Source: Labia minor (lineage: Eukaryota > Arthropoda > Insecta > Dermaptera > Spongiphoridae). Taken from it: a DNA stretch of 64,000 nt. A model generated the notes under the pieces. It was not told the origin of the DNA. It ran no database searches and saw only the letters and a program-made list of their open reading frames with translations. A program made the translations under genes and the position numbers. The stretch is from assembly GCA_963082975.1 (NCBI GenBank), contig OY720346.1, positions 36,359,787-36,423,786 of the forward strand. Reading direction: 5' to 3'. Position 1 is the stretch's first letter. Each line of letters begins with the position of its first letter. Below, in pieces: positions 53,011 through 64,000 of this stretch.

Positions 53011-54202
53011 ATGAAGAGTTAAAGGGGAAGAGGAGGAGGTGGGTGTATTTTGTGCGGGCGTATAGAAAAGGCTTGTGTGGGCGAATATAAACGGGGAAGG
53101 GGAGAAAGTGGTAGGTAGGAGAGTGAATGAGCAACAGAGGTCGATAAATTGGCTTCTGGTCCAAACAGGTGGCTGTTGCCTGGCTGACATTGTTCTGTTG
53201 TTGTTGGTATAAAGACAAGATGCGAAAGTTAGTAAATGAATTGGACAAGTTGTTATTACACTGTTTAGAAAAATAAATAACAAAAGAAGAAGAAGAAGAA
53301 GAAATACTCCCATATAATATAGATATAGATAAATAATCATTATCATCTAGAGTAAATGTCAAAAAGAAAGTTTTTCTGTTACACTCAAGGGAAAATACTT
53401 TTTTCTTTAAAAGAAATAAAAAAAATACAAGCAAAACCTTTTAATAAAAATTAAAATGAAATGAAAATGAAAAAAAAAGATGTTTGGATCAATTTTTAAA
53501 TGTAATAAATGAAAAAAAAACAATAAAAACATATTTTAGTATTAGTAAATTTAATTTTTTAAAGAATGATATTAATATTTCATTAATTTTACATATATAT
53601 ATATATTTTGATAAAACTTAGCAATCCAAGAAAATCTTTGTTTAATCAAATAAAATATAATTCAATTTTTTATATATATATATAAACTTAATAAAAGAGA
53701 TAACAGACACTTGACCTTAGGATTCAGAGATAAAATAAAATGTCTCTTTTGTATGGAACTTTATATTTCTAAAAATGTTACCTATATATTTCACAAATGA
53801 ATTTCTCGTTCAAATCCACTTCTTTATCCAATGCATTGGAAATGTAATCATCTAAATGCGTAACTCTGTCGTTTTTACTCGAATCCATGAAATCGCTTCT
53901 TCACACACATATATGTATGTTTTTTACAGGAATACGGCTTGTTTTTTTAAATTTTAGATAAATACAGTTAATAATATATTAGATACTATCAAATGTGTTT
54001 CCAAATTTTCATTGAAATCGGTACATTTCGGTATTTCCAATCGAAAATGTAATTAGGAACACGTTTGGATATTTTTTACTAGTTTATTGCAATTATTATA
54101 AATACCTGTAGTCAGTTATTTACTAGTATGTTTTGAAATTCTTCTATGTATTTTAAATTGAAATAAATTTACTAACAAGGTGGATGCTCAAAAATCGATT
54201 AA

Positions 54203-55020
54203 TTTTTACCGACCGACAATAGTAAGGGAGGTATTGTTTTCACACCAAATTTCACATGTGGAGATTTTTACATATCTCCACGAATCATGCATTTTGTTAA
54301 CAGAAAAAAATATTTTTAGCATGATGTCAGTCCGTCCGTCCGTCCGTCCGCTGTGTTTCCGTATAGATGTGTACTGCTTGAACAGCTAAACGGATTTTGA
54401 TAAAATTTGGTATATTTACTTAATGCATCAGTGGGATGAATTGATTAACATTTGGTGTCCGGAAAACCGGAAGTGGTAGTATTACCGATCGACGATAGGA
54501 AGGGAAGGGTTATTTTCACACCAAATTTCACATGAGGAGATTTTTACATATCTCCACGAATCATGCATTGTGTTAACAGAAAAAAAGTATCTTTAGTATG
54601 ATATCTGTCCGTACGTCTGTCTGGCCATTGTGTGTCCGTATAGACCTGTATAGCTTGAACGGCTTAACGGATTTTGATAAAATTTGGTATATATTTTATA
54701 CTTTTTATATTTACTTAATGCATCAGTACCACGAATTCATCAACTTTTGGAATCCGGAAACAGGAAGTGCTAGTTTACAAAGTATTAATTTTATATTCAT
54801 TGTCCCAAAATATTTCACTTAAAATATAGTAGTAATTAATAATTGATTAATTAAACTAAAAATAAAAACTAAGATAATATTATAATATAATATTTAGTCA
54901 TTTTAATTTAAGTTTTAAAAATATTTTTTTTCATTCTTTATATATTATATATATATATATACTTAATGTTGTTTTGAAATTAATTTATCGTCTGTCGGTT
55001 CTGTGCCTGGCCACAGCTCA
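54203..55020 (+). mobile_element. DINE-B copy with two tandem internal units
   Basis: It begins TTTTTACCGACCGACAATAG. The 5' unit (ATCTCCAC block, AGCATGATGTC, (GTCC)n, ATGCATCAG) is present twice, at 54203-54480 and 54485-54730, followed by the DINE-B 3' half (ATTAAACTAAAAATAAAAAC) and the end CTGTCGGTTCTGTGCCTGGC. It shows that the family grows by internal tandem duplication. Confidence 0.75.
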
Positions 55021-56469
55021 TATTTATTTCTGAGGTATAATAATAAGATAATATTCATTTTAGAGTTAAAATAATGTCTTTATAACATTTCACTGACTAT
55101 ATAATTATAATTTATTTATTTTTATGAACCTTCATGTTATTTTTTAGTGTAGTAATTCAAAAAAATCCAAATAATCCTACAAAAGTTGTAATCTTGTAAT
55201 GAGTTATTCCTGGTCTTTTTGTTTTCTATTGCTTTTGTAGGTCCTTTGAAAGGCAGAAAGATTAACTCTTAAAATCTACTCTTAAAAACGATTTTTTTAT
55301 CCTAGAATTTAGTTAATAAGAACTGTAATCTTAAATTTTAATGGTGTCAATGATCAATTTTTGAAAACATGATCAACTACATGTTTACCAAAATGGTATT
55401 TTGAAAAGTTTGACTTGATCCAAGGGTGTATCAAGGTTATTTTATTTTTAGGAATATTATAGATCCTAACTGTCTATTTGAGGTTGATGTTTTAATATTT
55501 AAAAAGGTGCATCAAAATAACATTTATTGATTTTTATCCCAAATAATATAGCAGACAAACTACCTTGGTTATTAACACACTCCCACTCATTCTTTATATA
55601 ACATCATAATTAAATTAACAAAAACAAAAAAAAAGTTATAAATAATTTAAATCATTCCCCTTTTTAACTGTTTTTATGATTACTTCCTTCGGAACATTCA
55701 TGTATATTTAATTGTTTCGGAATGTGAAACTTTTTATTTCTATAATTTCTATATTAAATTTTGTTGAATTTATAATTATTAATTTACCAATGTAAGACCT
55801 TCTTGTGTTGTAATTTTAAATATCTCTTAATATTATATTTAATTATGTCTCTTGGCGATGCTTAAACTCAGGTAGGTAATATTTTGATTAAAAATTTACA
55901 AATAATATAATATAAGACATTTGACATAAAGATAATAAATTGATTTTTTCGTTGTTAATAATAAAGGACAGCATACACATACCAATGATAAATGACAAAA
56001 TGGTTTAAATAATTAATAATGTATTGAAGAAACATTCAGGAGAACTTAAAGTAAATATTTATTCATATTTAAATATTAATCTAAAAGTATGGTGAATTCA
56101 ATTAAATAAAATTACTGTTTTCATTTTATAAACACTTGTATCTTAATAATTAACTCAGTTAAAGAAAACTGCATTAAATGTATTTTATATAATAGTATAA
56201 GTATAAAAATTAATTAAGATTAATAATTAAATATTTTTAATAACCTCTCGTAATGATAGAAAGTAAAAATTATTTTTTGAAGATCATGTCTGTTTCAACA
56301 CTAAATAGGGGAGGGTTGCTTTGGATAGGCCACTGAAAGGAAAGTTGTTATAAAATCCATGGATAATACATATAATATAATATATTTACTAGTGCAATAG
56401 AATATACATTATATATTAATTTTCATTATACTAGGTACAGAATTAAGCAATACATTTTCAATGTTACTG

Positions 56470-56585
56470 AGATATTTGAAAAATAAAAGACTTGTCATCA
56501 GTCCATTTAAGGTGACTGGTTTCCATCAAAATAGATTTGTTTGTGAGATGATTTCAACGTTGGAGTCAAATCTCTTTCTGCCGAA
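56470..56585 (+). repeat. Dispersed repeat R1, copy 1
   Basis: ATATTTGAAAAATAAAAGAC then TTGTCATCAGTCCATTTAAG and GTGACTGGTTT match the reverse complement of 61735-61800 with a few differences. Similarity may extend left to about 56385. Family unknown, non-coding. Confidence 0.6.
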
Positions 56586-56624
56586 CCATTTCTTCAGGTT
56601 TGGAAAATAGTTACTCGGGGATAG

Positions 56625-57150
56625 TATTTTTAGCATGATGTCTGTCAGTCCGTCCGTATAGATGTGTACAGCCTGATCGGCTGAACCGATTTTGATGAAA
56701 TTTAGTATATTTACTTAATGCATCAGTGGGATGAATTGATCAACTTTTGGTGCAAATCCGTGAACCGGAAGTGGTAGTATTAGCGATCGACGATAGGAAG
56801 GGAAGGGGTATTTTCACACCAAATTTCACATGAGGAGATTTTTTTATATATCACCACGAATCATGCACTTTGTATTGGTTTTATCCTCGGGAAAATCATA
56901 TTTATTAGTTTTTTCTTGATTTAAAATTATATGACGTCATCCAGCCATTCATGACGTCACAGCCTGGTCTTACATATAAATATATACATATATTATAAAT
57001 AAAATAAAATTAAAAATATTTATGTTATATGCCTATATGTTTTTTATTACATTAATAGATATATTAAAATTATTTGAAATTGTTTCTGTAGCTGGAAATT
57101 AATTTAGTTCAAACCGTCGGTCGGTTCGGACCTGGCCACAGGTCAACTTA
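56625..57150 (+). mobile_element. DINE-A copy lacking its 5' end
   Basis: It starts within the element at TATTTTTAGCATGATGTCTG and runs through CGATCGACGATAGGAAGGGA, two TGACGTCA motifs (56932-56939 and 56952-56959), CTGTAGCTGGAAATTAATTT and AACCGTCGGTCGGTTCGGAC, to the perfect hairpin GACCTGGCCACAGGTC and AACTTA at 57150. This copy has the best-preserved 3' end. Confidence 0.75.
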
Positions 57151-58283
57151 TTTTCTTTATTGATAGTAATATAGAAATATAGAAATATTCAATCATTTTC
57201 TTTTTTACAAACATTAATATAAGAGTGAATAGAACTTTAAAGAATTTACGTTCATTAATAATTAGAAACTTCTTTTAAAGAAGAAAAACAATAGGAAAAG
57301 AAGAAGATAGTGTTTGTGTTCAACATTTCACTTGTTGAAAAGTTGCTCTTCTCTTTCTTTCTCTTTCTATTAACAGAATCATTGAGATGTGGGAGGGTAT
57401 TTTTTACTTTATTATTTAAAATGTAATTAATACATAAAAGAATATCCTCTAACTTAAAATGAAAGTATGGATAAGAAGTTTAGTACATTTGAGTGTTTTT
57501 ATATCACTCCATTCTTTGTCAATTGAAGTTAAAACGTTTGATATTCATTCAATTAAAAATTTAATTTGTTTTATTTTGTTTTTATAATTTATTATAATAC
57601 TAGAGGAATTTATATTGCATGAGATTAAATTAATATATATATTCACTAAATAAATGCAAAATAAGATAATTATTAAATTTAACGCTGTGTTAACTAATGA
57701 GTTCCAGTTGAAATACAAATATTTTTTAAAAAAGATTAAAATTATATTAAATGTTAATCAATTATATTAATTTAATATGTTTATATTCATTTATTTGCTT
57801 TTTATTTTATTTTAAATCAAGTTTTAAGGGCGTATTTAATAAAACATACTCTTCAAAAAAAACATTTTTCAATTAATTGAAAATAATTGTATTTATTTAA
57901 GACGAATAAATATACTTAATTTATAAATTAATTGTCCACAGTTGCTCAGTCTGATTAAGGTATATGCTATTTCCAATTTTAGCCATATTGAATAATTTAC
58001 TTTTGAATGACAGATGGATAATTATCGGTACTAAATTGAAGACTGAAAGATAATCTTACATAATTAATTCACATTTAGTAGGATAACTATATTATTTGTG
58101 AATAATTGTGAAATTTGTTTGTTGGCTTTAATCAAGACGCAACGCAATTTGTAATTTTATGACTACTACTACTAATTAACTATTTTTTGATCAGAGTAGT
58201 AATTAGAGTCTTTTTAACTATTGACTCCTTAAATATTTAACATTTACCATAAAGTAGTAATTAGTAGATCCCTTGCTTTAGAG

Positions 58284-59461
58284 CAGTGAAGGCAAACCTT
58301 TTTGAGAAGTGGGTCAAATTTTGATCATTATTTTTTTAGATCTAGCTCGTGGGTCACTAAGTATTTGATTGAAAAAGGAATAAAGAAAATCACATACAAT
58401 AATAAAGTTGATTATAAAGTATTTAATGGGAAATTTCTTGCTGTTTATTTTCAGAAAATTTTGAATATTTGGTTCATATTTTGAGTTCATGAATTTAACG
58501 CATTTCGCAGTTAATTCCGTATCAAGTGAATTTTTGTTTGAAGATTTCACAAAGTTCATTGACGAAAACAATTTTTCACACGAATATGCGGACCCAAAGC
58601 ATTTGAAAGTTTCTACATACAAAATTATTTGGTAATGAATCTAATTTAATATAATATTTTTAATTTTTACTGAGGTATCAATATTATCTGCACTGCTTTC
58701 GGACATTTTCTCTTCTACTTCCAAAATAAAGTATTCAAATTTTGTTTTCCACACTACACTGTTTCGTGATTCAACTAATTCCATCTGTAAATTATCGATG
58801 CTTTGTCACATAAATTCGGTTAACTCCAATGTTTCAAATTCCATTTTGTGTGGATATAAAATAAAATTAAATATATTTTTCAACTTTTTAAATTGAATGA
58901 ATCTCGCCTTAAATGTTTGTTTTATTTCTTGCATAATCTCTTTGAGAAAAACACTCTGATGACAATAATATATAATAATTATCTAACTTCCATTATTTTA
59001 ACAAATATATCTCTAAAATTCGTTATTAATTAAGATACTATTAAATAAGTAATCCACTGGTGAAGTTTTATCTAAATCCATGATACTTAAGCTAAACTGA
59101 ACAATTAGCGATTTTTTTATTAACTTACTTAATGTACATATTACATATAATACATATCACTTTTGACAAAAGTGCCACTTGTTAGATCAGCACCGGTACA
59201 TTCCCTCACTCTGCGATGCAACGAATATACTCGCGCGTAAAGTTGCACAGGTACAGTAATATCTTTCAAATAGGAAATCAGCTAGCCAATGTCTAGTTGG
59301 AAATATTCTTTTATAAATTCAATTATAGATATAAAAATTTTATTTGTTTATTTTTTTTTTTTTGAGTATTTATTCTCTTTTTTACCATAAAAAATAACAT
59401 TTATAAAAATTAAACTGTGGGTCAGTGCCCGGACCCACGGGTCATGAGTTCGCCATTACTA
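58284..59461 (-). mobile_element. hAT element, deletion derivative with transposase C-terminus
   Basis: The left end CAGTGAAGGCAAACC (58284) and the reverse complement of the right end TAGTAATGGCGAACT (to 59461) form degenerate TIRs. Flanks CTTTAGAG (58276-58283) and CTTGAGAG (59462-59469) agree at seven of eight bases. On the minus strand 58622-58470 encodes CFGSAYSCEKLFSSMNFVKS, then NKNSLDTELTAKCVKF and KYEPNIQNF. This is the hAT dimerisation region of the GTF2IRD2/SCAND3-like transposase group. The catalytic part is missing or decayed, so the copy is non-autonomous. Confidence 0.85.
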
Positions 59462-60167
59462 CTTGAGAGTTTGAGTTAAATATAAAATTTGTTTATTTAG
59501 TATTTATAAAATATAGCATAATTTTATATTATAAAAACTTGTTATTTACACCGTAGTGTACTAATAGAAGGAAAGTGTACTAGGAAATATATTTGTACAA
59601 AAATATATCTGTAAGAAGTTCGTATCGTTTTTTTACTAAATACTGGTTTTCTTATAATATGTAAAAAATTATTTTAAATCAAATATGCTGGAACTTCTGT
59701 GGTTTCTGGTTTAAAAACTGAAATGGTTTTCACGGGCCGATTTTGAAACTAGCTTAAGTGGGAGGTACAAGTTAAAGTCAAAGTTATAATATTAGGACTC
59801 TATAAGGCATTAAAACTTACCAACTAAGCTCTGGCAATTAGTTATGGATCATCAAAGAATTGTATCCACAAACTGTCTTGTCTTGATCCACTTTTCATTT
59901 GCGATGATGACAAGTTTCAGAAATGGCTTGATTTACTTGCGCTGAAATTTATTTCTCATGTCTTTAAGATTAAAAGCGTTTTCTAAAAATAATTCAAAAC
60001 AGTTTTGTGGATAATGCCAAGGTCTATATCAATATCGATATTACAGATATGCTTATCTTGTACGACTTTGAAGAATATTCAGCCTTTTCAGTAATTGGAC
60101 AACAAGAGTATCACTCATCTTTAAGATCAAAATTACCAAAACGGAAGGAAGAGAAACATTTTGTTTT

Positions 60168-60505
60168 TGAAAAAGTACCTTTACTGTAAATAAAGCAAAT
60201 ATTTTCACAAAAATTATTTCTCTTGTTGTGATTATATTGCAAAATATTGTACAACTTTTCATTATTTTTCTCTCTATCTAAAAGGAAACAACTTACCAAT
60301 TTTTGATGTTTATAGACATGAGCCACCTATCCAATTGGTGATAGTATAAGATCTCTGTTTTCTAAGGTATTTTTGAAAAATTACCTTTATTGTAAACAAA
60401 GCAAATATTTTCACAAATATTATTATTGTTGTGATTATATTGCAAAATATCGCACAAAATATCGTAAAAAAATCATTACCTTTAAAAGATAATAGAATTC
60501 TTTGG
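60168..60505. repeat. Two-copy direct repeat, period 206 bases
   Basis: TACCTTTACTGTAAATAAAG (60176) recurs as TACCTTTATTGTAAACAAAG (60382), and GCAAATATTTTCACAAA...GTTGTGATTATATTGCAAAA recurs in each. Similarity is about 85-90 percent over about 90 bases. The small frames in and around it show no recognisable domain. Confidence 0.75.
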
Positions 60506-61689
60506 TTATATATATAATTGGCATATTCTGGCATTGATTAGATAAAAAGAGCTTTTTCCCAAACTTTTTTTATAAGTCTTAAATAAGGAGATAGATTAAC
60601 AACTATGGTAATAGATTTTTATATTTTTAGAGAATTATTAAGAACTCAATAAAAATGGTCTATAGGTGTAAATAATTTTATATAAGTATTGAAGTATTGT
60701 TTTATTTTATTATTACTATAATTAAGTGGTATATAGATCAGCGATATTTTAATTTATATCATACACCTACATTACAAAATAAGTATATCTTTGTGTAATA
60801 TAGCGAGTATTCAATATTCTATGGTAAACCTGTTGCTATTTGTATATATGTATATCAACAGGTTGTAAATTATAAATTAAATTAGTCATACTTTCACATA
60901 AATAATTCATTGTTTTTTAATTTGTCAAAAAAATTAAAATTATCAATATTATATATTTTTAAAATAATATAATATGATGATTGATTAATTTAAAAAGATG
61001 TAAAGACTTATTATTTTAAAATTTATGTTTAAAATTATAAATAAGAAAATATTAAAGACATATTCATAGTTAAGTAATATTACTTACTCATTGTCAATAT
61101 CACATGTTTATATAATTTAATAGAATAATATTTAGAATAGGAGAATAGATGGGCCGACTCCTAAAATGGGCTAGATTAATCTCTCATTAGATATTACGTC
61201 AATAAGTTTAACATGTGTTGCCAAAATGTAGTTTTGAGTTTTTTCAATTAGATAGAAAAAAGTGATTAAAAGTAAGATTTTAACTTATTTCATCTTACAT
61301 TAGTAATAATAAACGAAACATTTCAGCAAGAATGTAATAGTGATTAAATTTATACAAGCAATATTTTTCTTGACATAAACTGAGGTTGAATGATTAGATC
61401 TTGCTAAGCGATGTCGTGTTGGTTGCTATAAATGAACCACTGTATCCGCAATCCTTTTCACGACTATCGAGTTTCAAAGTAAACCAATTAAAAAGAAACA
61501 ATTGCATAATAATAACTGACTAGATAAAAATAAACGAGAAATATTTTGTTTAATAACATTTAAAGTATAATAATTAAATGAATAATTAATTTACAATTAA
61601 CTTAATGGTAATTAACTTATAATTTAATTAAATACTAAGTTAATTAATAAGTCTATTAATTATAAATTATATTTTAACGCCAAGGTCAG
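60506..61689. other. AT-rich gene-free stretch
   Basis: No exon, TIR or LINE-like sequence recognised. Around 61385-61490 is slightly GC-richer (GCTAAGCGATGTCGTGTTGG) without an open frame of note. Confidence 0.45.
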
Positions 61690-61800
61690 GCCTTCAGTTC
61701 TCATTTGTCTTTTGGAGTAATAGGGGACTGTCCGGACTAATCTAGAAAACCAGTCGCCTTAAATGGACAAATGACAAGTTTTTTATTTTTCAAATATCTT
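61690..61800 (-). repeat. Dispersed repeat R1, copy 2
   Basis: Inverted relative to 56470-56585. The minus strand reads ATATTTGAAAAATAAAAAAC then TTGTCATTTGTCCATTTAAG and GCGACTGGTTT. The extra right part (GGGGACTGTCCGGAC) is specific to this copy. Confidence 0.6.
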
Positions 61801-61861
61801 ATTAACATTTAAGATTAATTAATTATATGTTAAATCAATATATCTATTGCGTTAACAAATA

Positions 61862-61920
61862 TACAGGGGGGCGCAGGGGAACGTGTTCGAAATTTTCCGT
61901 TTCCAGTTGCCCCACCGGAA
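61862..61920. repeat. Hairpin element end (ACAGGGNGGCGCAGG type), copy 1
   Basis: ATACAGGGGGGCGCAGGGGA then TTCGAAATTTTCCGTTTCC shares the core TTCGAAATTTTCCGTTT with 63394-63447. Each copy folds on itself through GCGCAG/CTGCGC-like arms. ACAGGGTGG ends are typical of Tc1/mariner-type MITEs; the family is not determined. Confidence 0.5.
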
Positions 61921-61984
61921 TATGATATAAATAAAATTGCTAAATATATGTTTTTATTTTGAAAAGTCTGTTTTATTTTATTAT

Positions 61985-62590
61985 ATAATTGTATTTACTC
62001 TGCCCCCTATATCCCCGAAATAATACATAGTATTTGGTTGAAAGTTTATATGTAAAAGGTTTTCATCCATTTTGTTTCAATCAGTATATTACATAACATT
62101 CAATTTTTTTTTGTGTTCTTATTTAAAATATAATTTAATTTAATCAGTAAATTAGTTATATATTATTATTGTATATATTATATCTTTCTATCTCTGTGTC
62201 TCCACGGTACTTGAAAGTACTTGGCCGCAACAACCACATTTCTCCAAATGTCTCTACCCGGAGCTATAACCATCTAACTCAGTGATCGCTATTACGTGGC
62301 ACGCGTGCCAAAATTGGCACGTTGTGAAATTTTGCTGGCACGCGTTATAAAAATATGAAAAAAAAACATATTACAAAAATCGATCATTTAATTAAATTTA
62401 TTCGATATCCTGACAAGTTTATTCCGGATAATAATTTCAGGGAATTTAGATTGCTAGGCTTTGATAATTTCGAAAGTGAACTGGTAGAAAATTCCAAGTA
62501 CCCAAAATCTAATTGCGACCACTGATCTAACTCCTACCCTGTCCTATCTCTCTTACATTCTTCACCCTTATTAAAAACTTACATGAAAAT
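61985..62590 (-). mobile_element. LINE-A 3' end with 3' UTR, interrupted by a hAT MITE
   Basis: The minus strand carries GGATGAAAACCTTTTACATA and AACTTTCAACCAAATACTAT (3' UTR shared with 48.8-48.9 kb), a short (GATA)n near 62183-62196, then AGTACTTTCAAGTACCGTGG and the TTGCGGCCAAG block of the coding 3' end. The LINE-A sequence stops at CTAACT (62279), resumes after the inserted element at CTAACTCCTACCCTGTCCTA (62527) and fades near 62590. Confidence 0.75.
62280..62524 (+). mobile_element. hAT MITE with perfect 8-base target duplication, inserted in LINE-A
   Basis: The left end CAGTGATCGC and the reverse complement of the right end CAGTGGTCGC differ at one base. The duplication ATCTAACT is exact (62272-62279 and 62525-62532). 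Length 245. The left part GTGGCACGCGTGCC resembles known hAT termini. The right part is open in one frame, FIRYPDKFIPDNNF then REFRLLGFDNFESE, possibly a leftover transposase C-terminus. Its clean ends make it a relatively recent insertion. Confidence 0.92.
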
Positions 62591-63393
62591 TCAATTATGA
62601 GATCAAAATTAAAATTATTATATAATCTTAAAAATTACAAGATGTAATATAGTCGCAATATGAATGTTTTCAGTGTTAAATAAGTTAAAAAGGCCAATAT
62701 GATCAATTGAAATATTGTAAATATTAGAAAAATAAAAACATAAATATTATAAACATTCTTTATATTGAATTCTTTGCGCTGATGAATCATAACATGTACA
62801 TATCAAATTTTAAAAAATTAATTTCTGCAGTAATTTATTAGATATTTATAAAATTTATAGCCTATGTTCAAATAGAATATGCAAGAATATTGTGATGTAA
62901 TTTCATCGATATCAGTTCAGCCAATTTTGAAAAAATTCTAAAGACACTTTTGTATTAGAGAGATCATGAAACGCGAAGATATGCAAAACATTTTAAATTC
63001 TGAGCAATGTGCAGACAAAAACCTTTTTATATATATATATAGATTATGTATATATTTATATATTCATAATAATGAGAAGCATAAACACTTAGGTAATAGG
63101 AGGTTCAAAAAAGATTTATATTACAAAAATGCTAAATAGGTTAAATTATAATTACAATCAAAATAATTTTACAATGAAACTTGAAAAGTGAATAATGATT
63201 ATTCTAATAAATTTTAATACACCTAAATATATATATATACTTTACAGTCTATTACTTTAATCAAACATCCTGTTGAATTTATAATGAAACATTTGTTCAA
63301 AGGCGTATACAGTGAAAAGCACCTTTTGAAACGTTGGTCTTCGTTATTCATTTCTGAAGCAACCATATAATATGTTATGTGCCACGGATACAC

Positions 63394-63447
63394 ATTCGAT
63401 AGCGCAGAACGAGTTCGAAATTTTCCGTTTACCTGCGCCACCCTGTA
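63394..63447. repeat. Hairpin element end (ACAGGGNGGCGCAGG type), copy 2
   Basis: GCGCAGAACGAGTTCGAAAT, TTTCCGTTTACCTGCGCCAC and CCTGTAT. The arms GCGCAG-AACG and CGTTT-CTGCGC pair around AAATTTTC. It is the reverse-orientation partner of the 61862 copy about 1.5 kb away; whether both belong to one 1.6-kb element is unclear because the two cores lie in the same orientation. Confidence 0.45.
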
Positions 63448-64000
63448 TTTAGATTACATTATCCATGGATTTAATTACAAATTTTCTTTAAGACACCCAT
63501 CGATGGCAACGGTATAAAAATTATTACTAAATTTAAAATTATATAGAAAAGTACTATTTTATATATAAAGTGAATCCTATGTGGTTTAATAATTAATAAT
63601 TATAGATTTTAAAATCTTTGGACTAATAATCTAATTAAGTCTTAACTTGTTTAAATCAATAAATTAGAGAAATTATTTATTTAGATTACAAATAAAAAAG
63701 TTTTAATAATCTTAATAAAATTTATATAAAATTGATTATTTTCTTTATTATTGAATGGCAAAGAGAAAATAATATGAAATATATATGTACCAGATTTTTA
63801 TAATTAATATTTTTAGTCAAATAAATTTTTTTGTTTTATATTTATAATTTTAATTTATAAAGGAATAATATTGGATTAAAATAAGGAGAAATTGTAATAG
63901 ATATAATTAAATTCAAGTGAAATGAAACGAAAAAAATATTTATTTTATTTATAGATAATTTATAATGTTAATTTAATAATAGAATATTGCGAAATCGGAT
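63448..64000. other. AT-rich right edge, nothing recognised
   Basis: Low-complexity AT-rich DNA to the window end, with no open frame or repeat signature. Confidence 0.5.

Noticed and set aside
52937-53434. 165-residue minus-strand frame
   Set aside because: It is the complement of the purine-rich tract after the promoter-like cluster; the peptide is low-complexity (Ser, Phe, Leu runs) without splice or start context.
60007-60189. Short plus-strand frame reading NIDITDMLILYDFEEYSAF
   Set aside because: No domain recognised, no splice context, and it runs into a tandem duplication on the right; insufficient to call a gene.

Overview
The window is AT-rich, intron-rich, repeat-laden nuclear DNA. 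An arthropod source fits best: there is a divergent ionotropic receptor (IR) gene, a chemosensory family restricted to protostomes, together with two mariner families, BEL/Pao and Ty3/Gypsy relics, several hAT derivatives and at least nine fragments of one LINE. A caligid copepod is plausible from this mix, but that is a guess from composition and gene families.

Four host genes are supported, all on the minus strand. (1) A 631-residue, Lys/Asn/Ser-rich protein in a single open frame (4001-5896). (2) An IR with nine phase-consistent exons between 8949 and 21482; its extreme N-terminus was not found. (3) The last two exons of a C-terminally membrane-anchored protein of unknown family (26189-34466). 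(4) A complete three-exon nucleoredoxin-like thioredoxin-fold gene (37874-42584). From about 43 kb to the right edge I find no host exon I can defend; only a CRE-plus-TATA promoter-like stretch near 52.9 kb suggests a gene start.

Layout: 1-3.7 kb, retroelement fossils, a tandem repeat and a head-to-head pair of Helentron/DINE-like repeats. 4-5.9 kb, gene 1. 6-8.4 kb, hairpin-bearing repeats and a SINE. 8.9-21.5 kb, the IR gene, with introns filled by mariners, LINE pieces, MITEs and the left arm of a large inverted repeat. 22-26 kb, repeats and plain AT-rich DNA. 26.2-34.5 kb, gene 3, whose single visible intron holds the right arm of that inverted repeat. 35-36.7 kb, a repeat split by a terminal-inverted-repeat element full of an iterated 13-16-base motif. 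37.9-42.6 kb, gene 4, with a hAT element and two LINE fragments in its introns. 43-64 kb, LINEs, SINEs, hAT elements and AT-rich DNA.

The most unusual signals are: the iterated-motif element at 35.0-36.2 kb; a Helentron-like repeat whose end lies next to an IR splice acceptor; recurrent TGACGTCA palindromes in two unrelated repeat families; a GC-AG intron in the IR gene; loss of the second cysteine in the nucleoredoxin-like active site; and near-identical 1.5-kb inverted arms lying in introns of neighbouring genes. No operon, CRISPR, rRNA or functional tRNA gene was seen. Exon boundaries are hand-derived from frame and splice signals.
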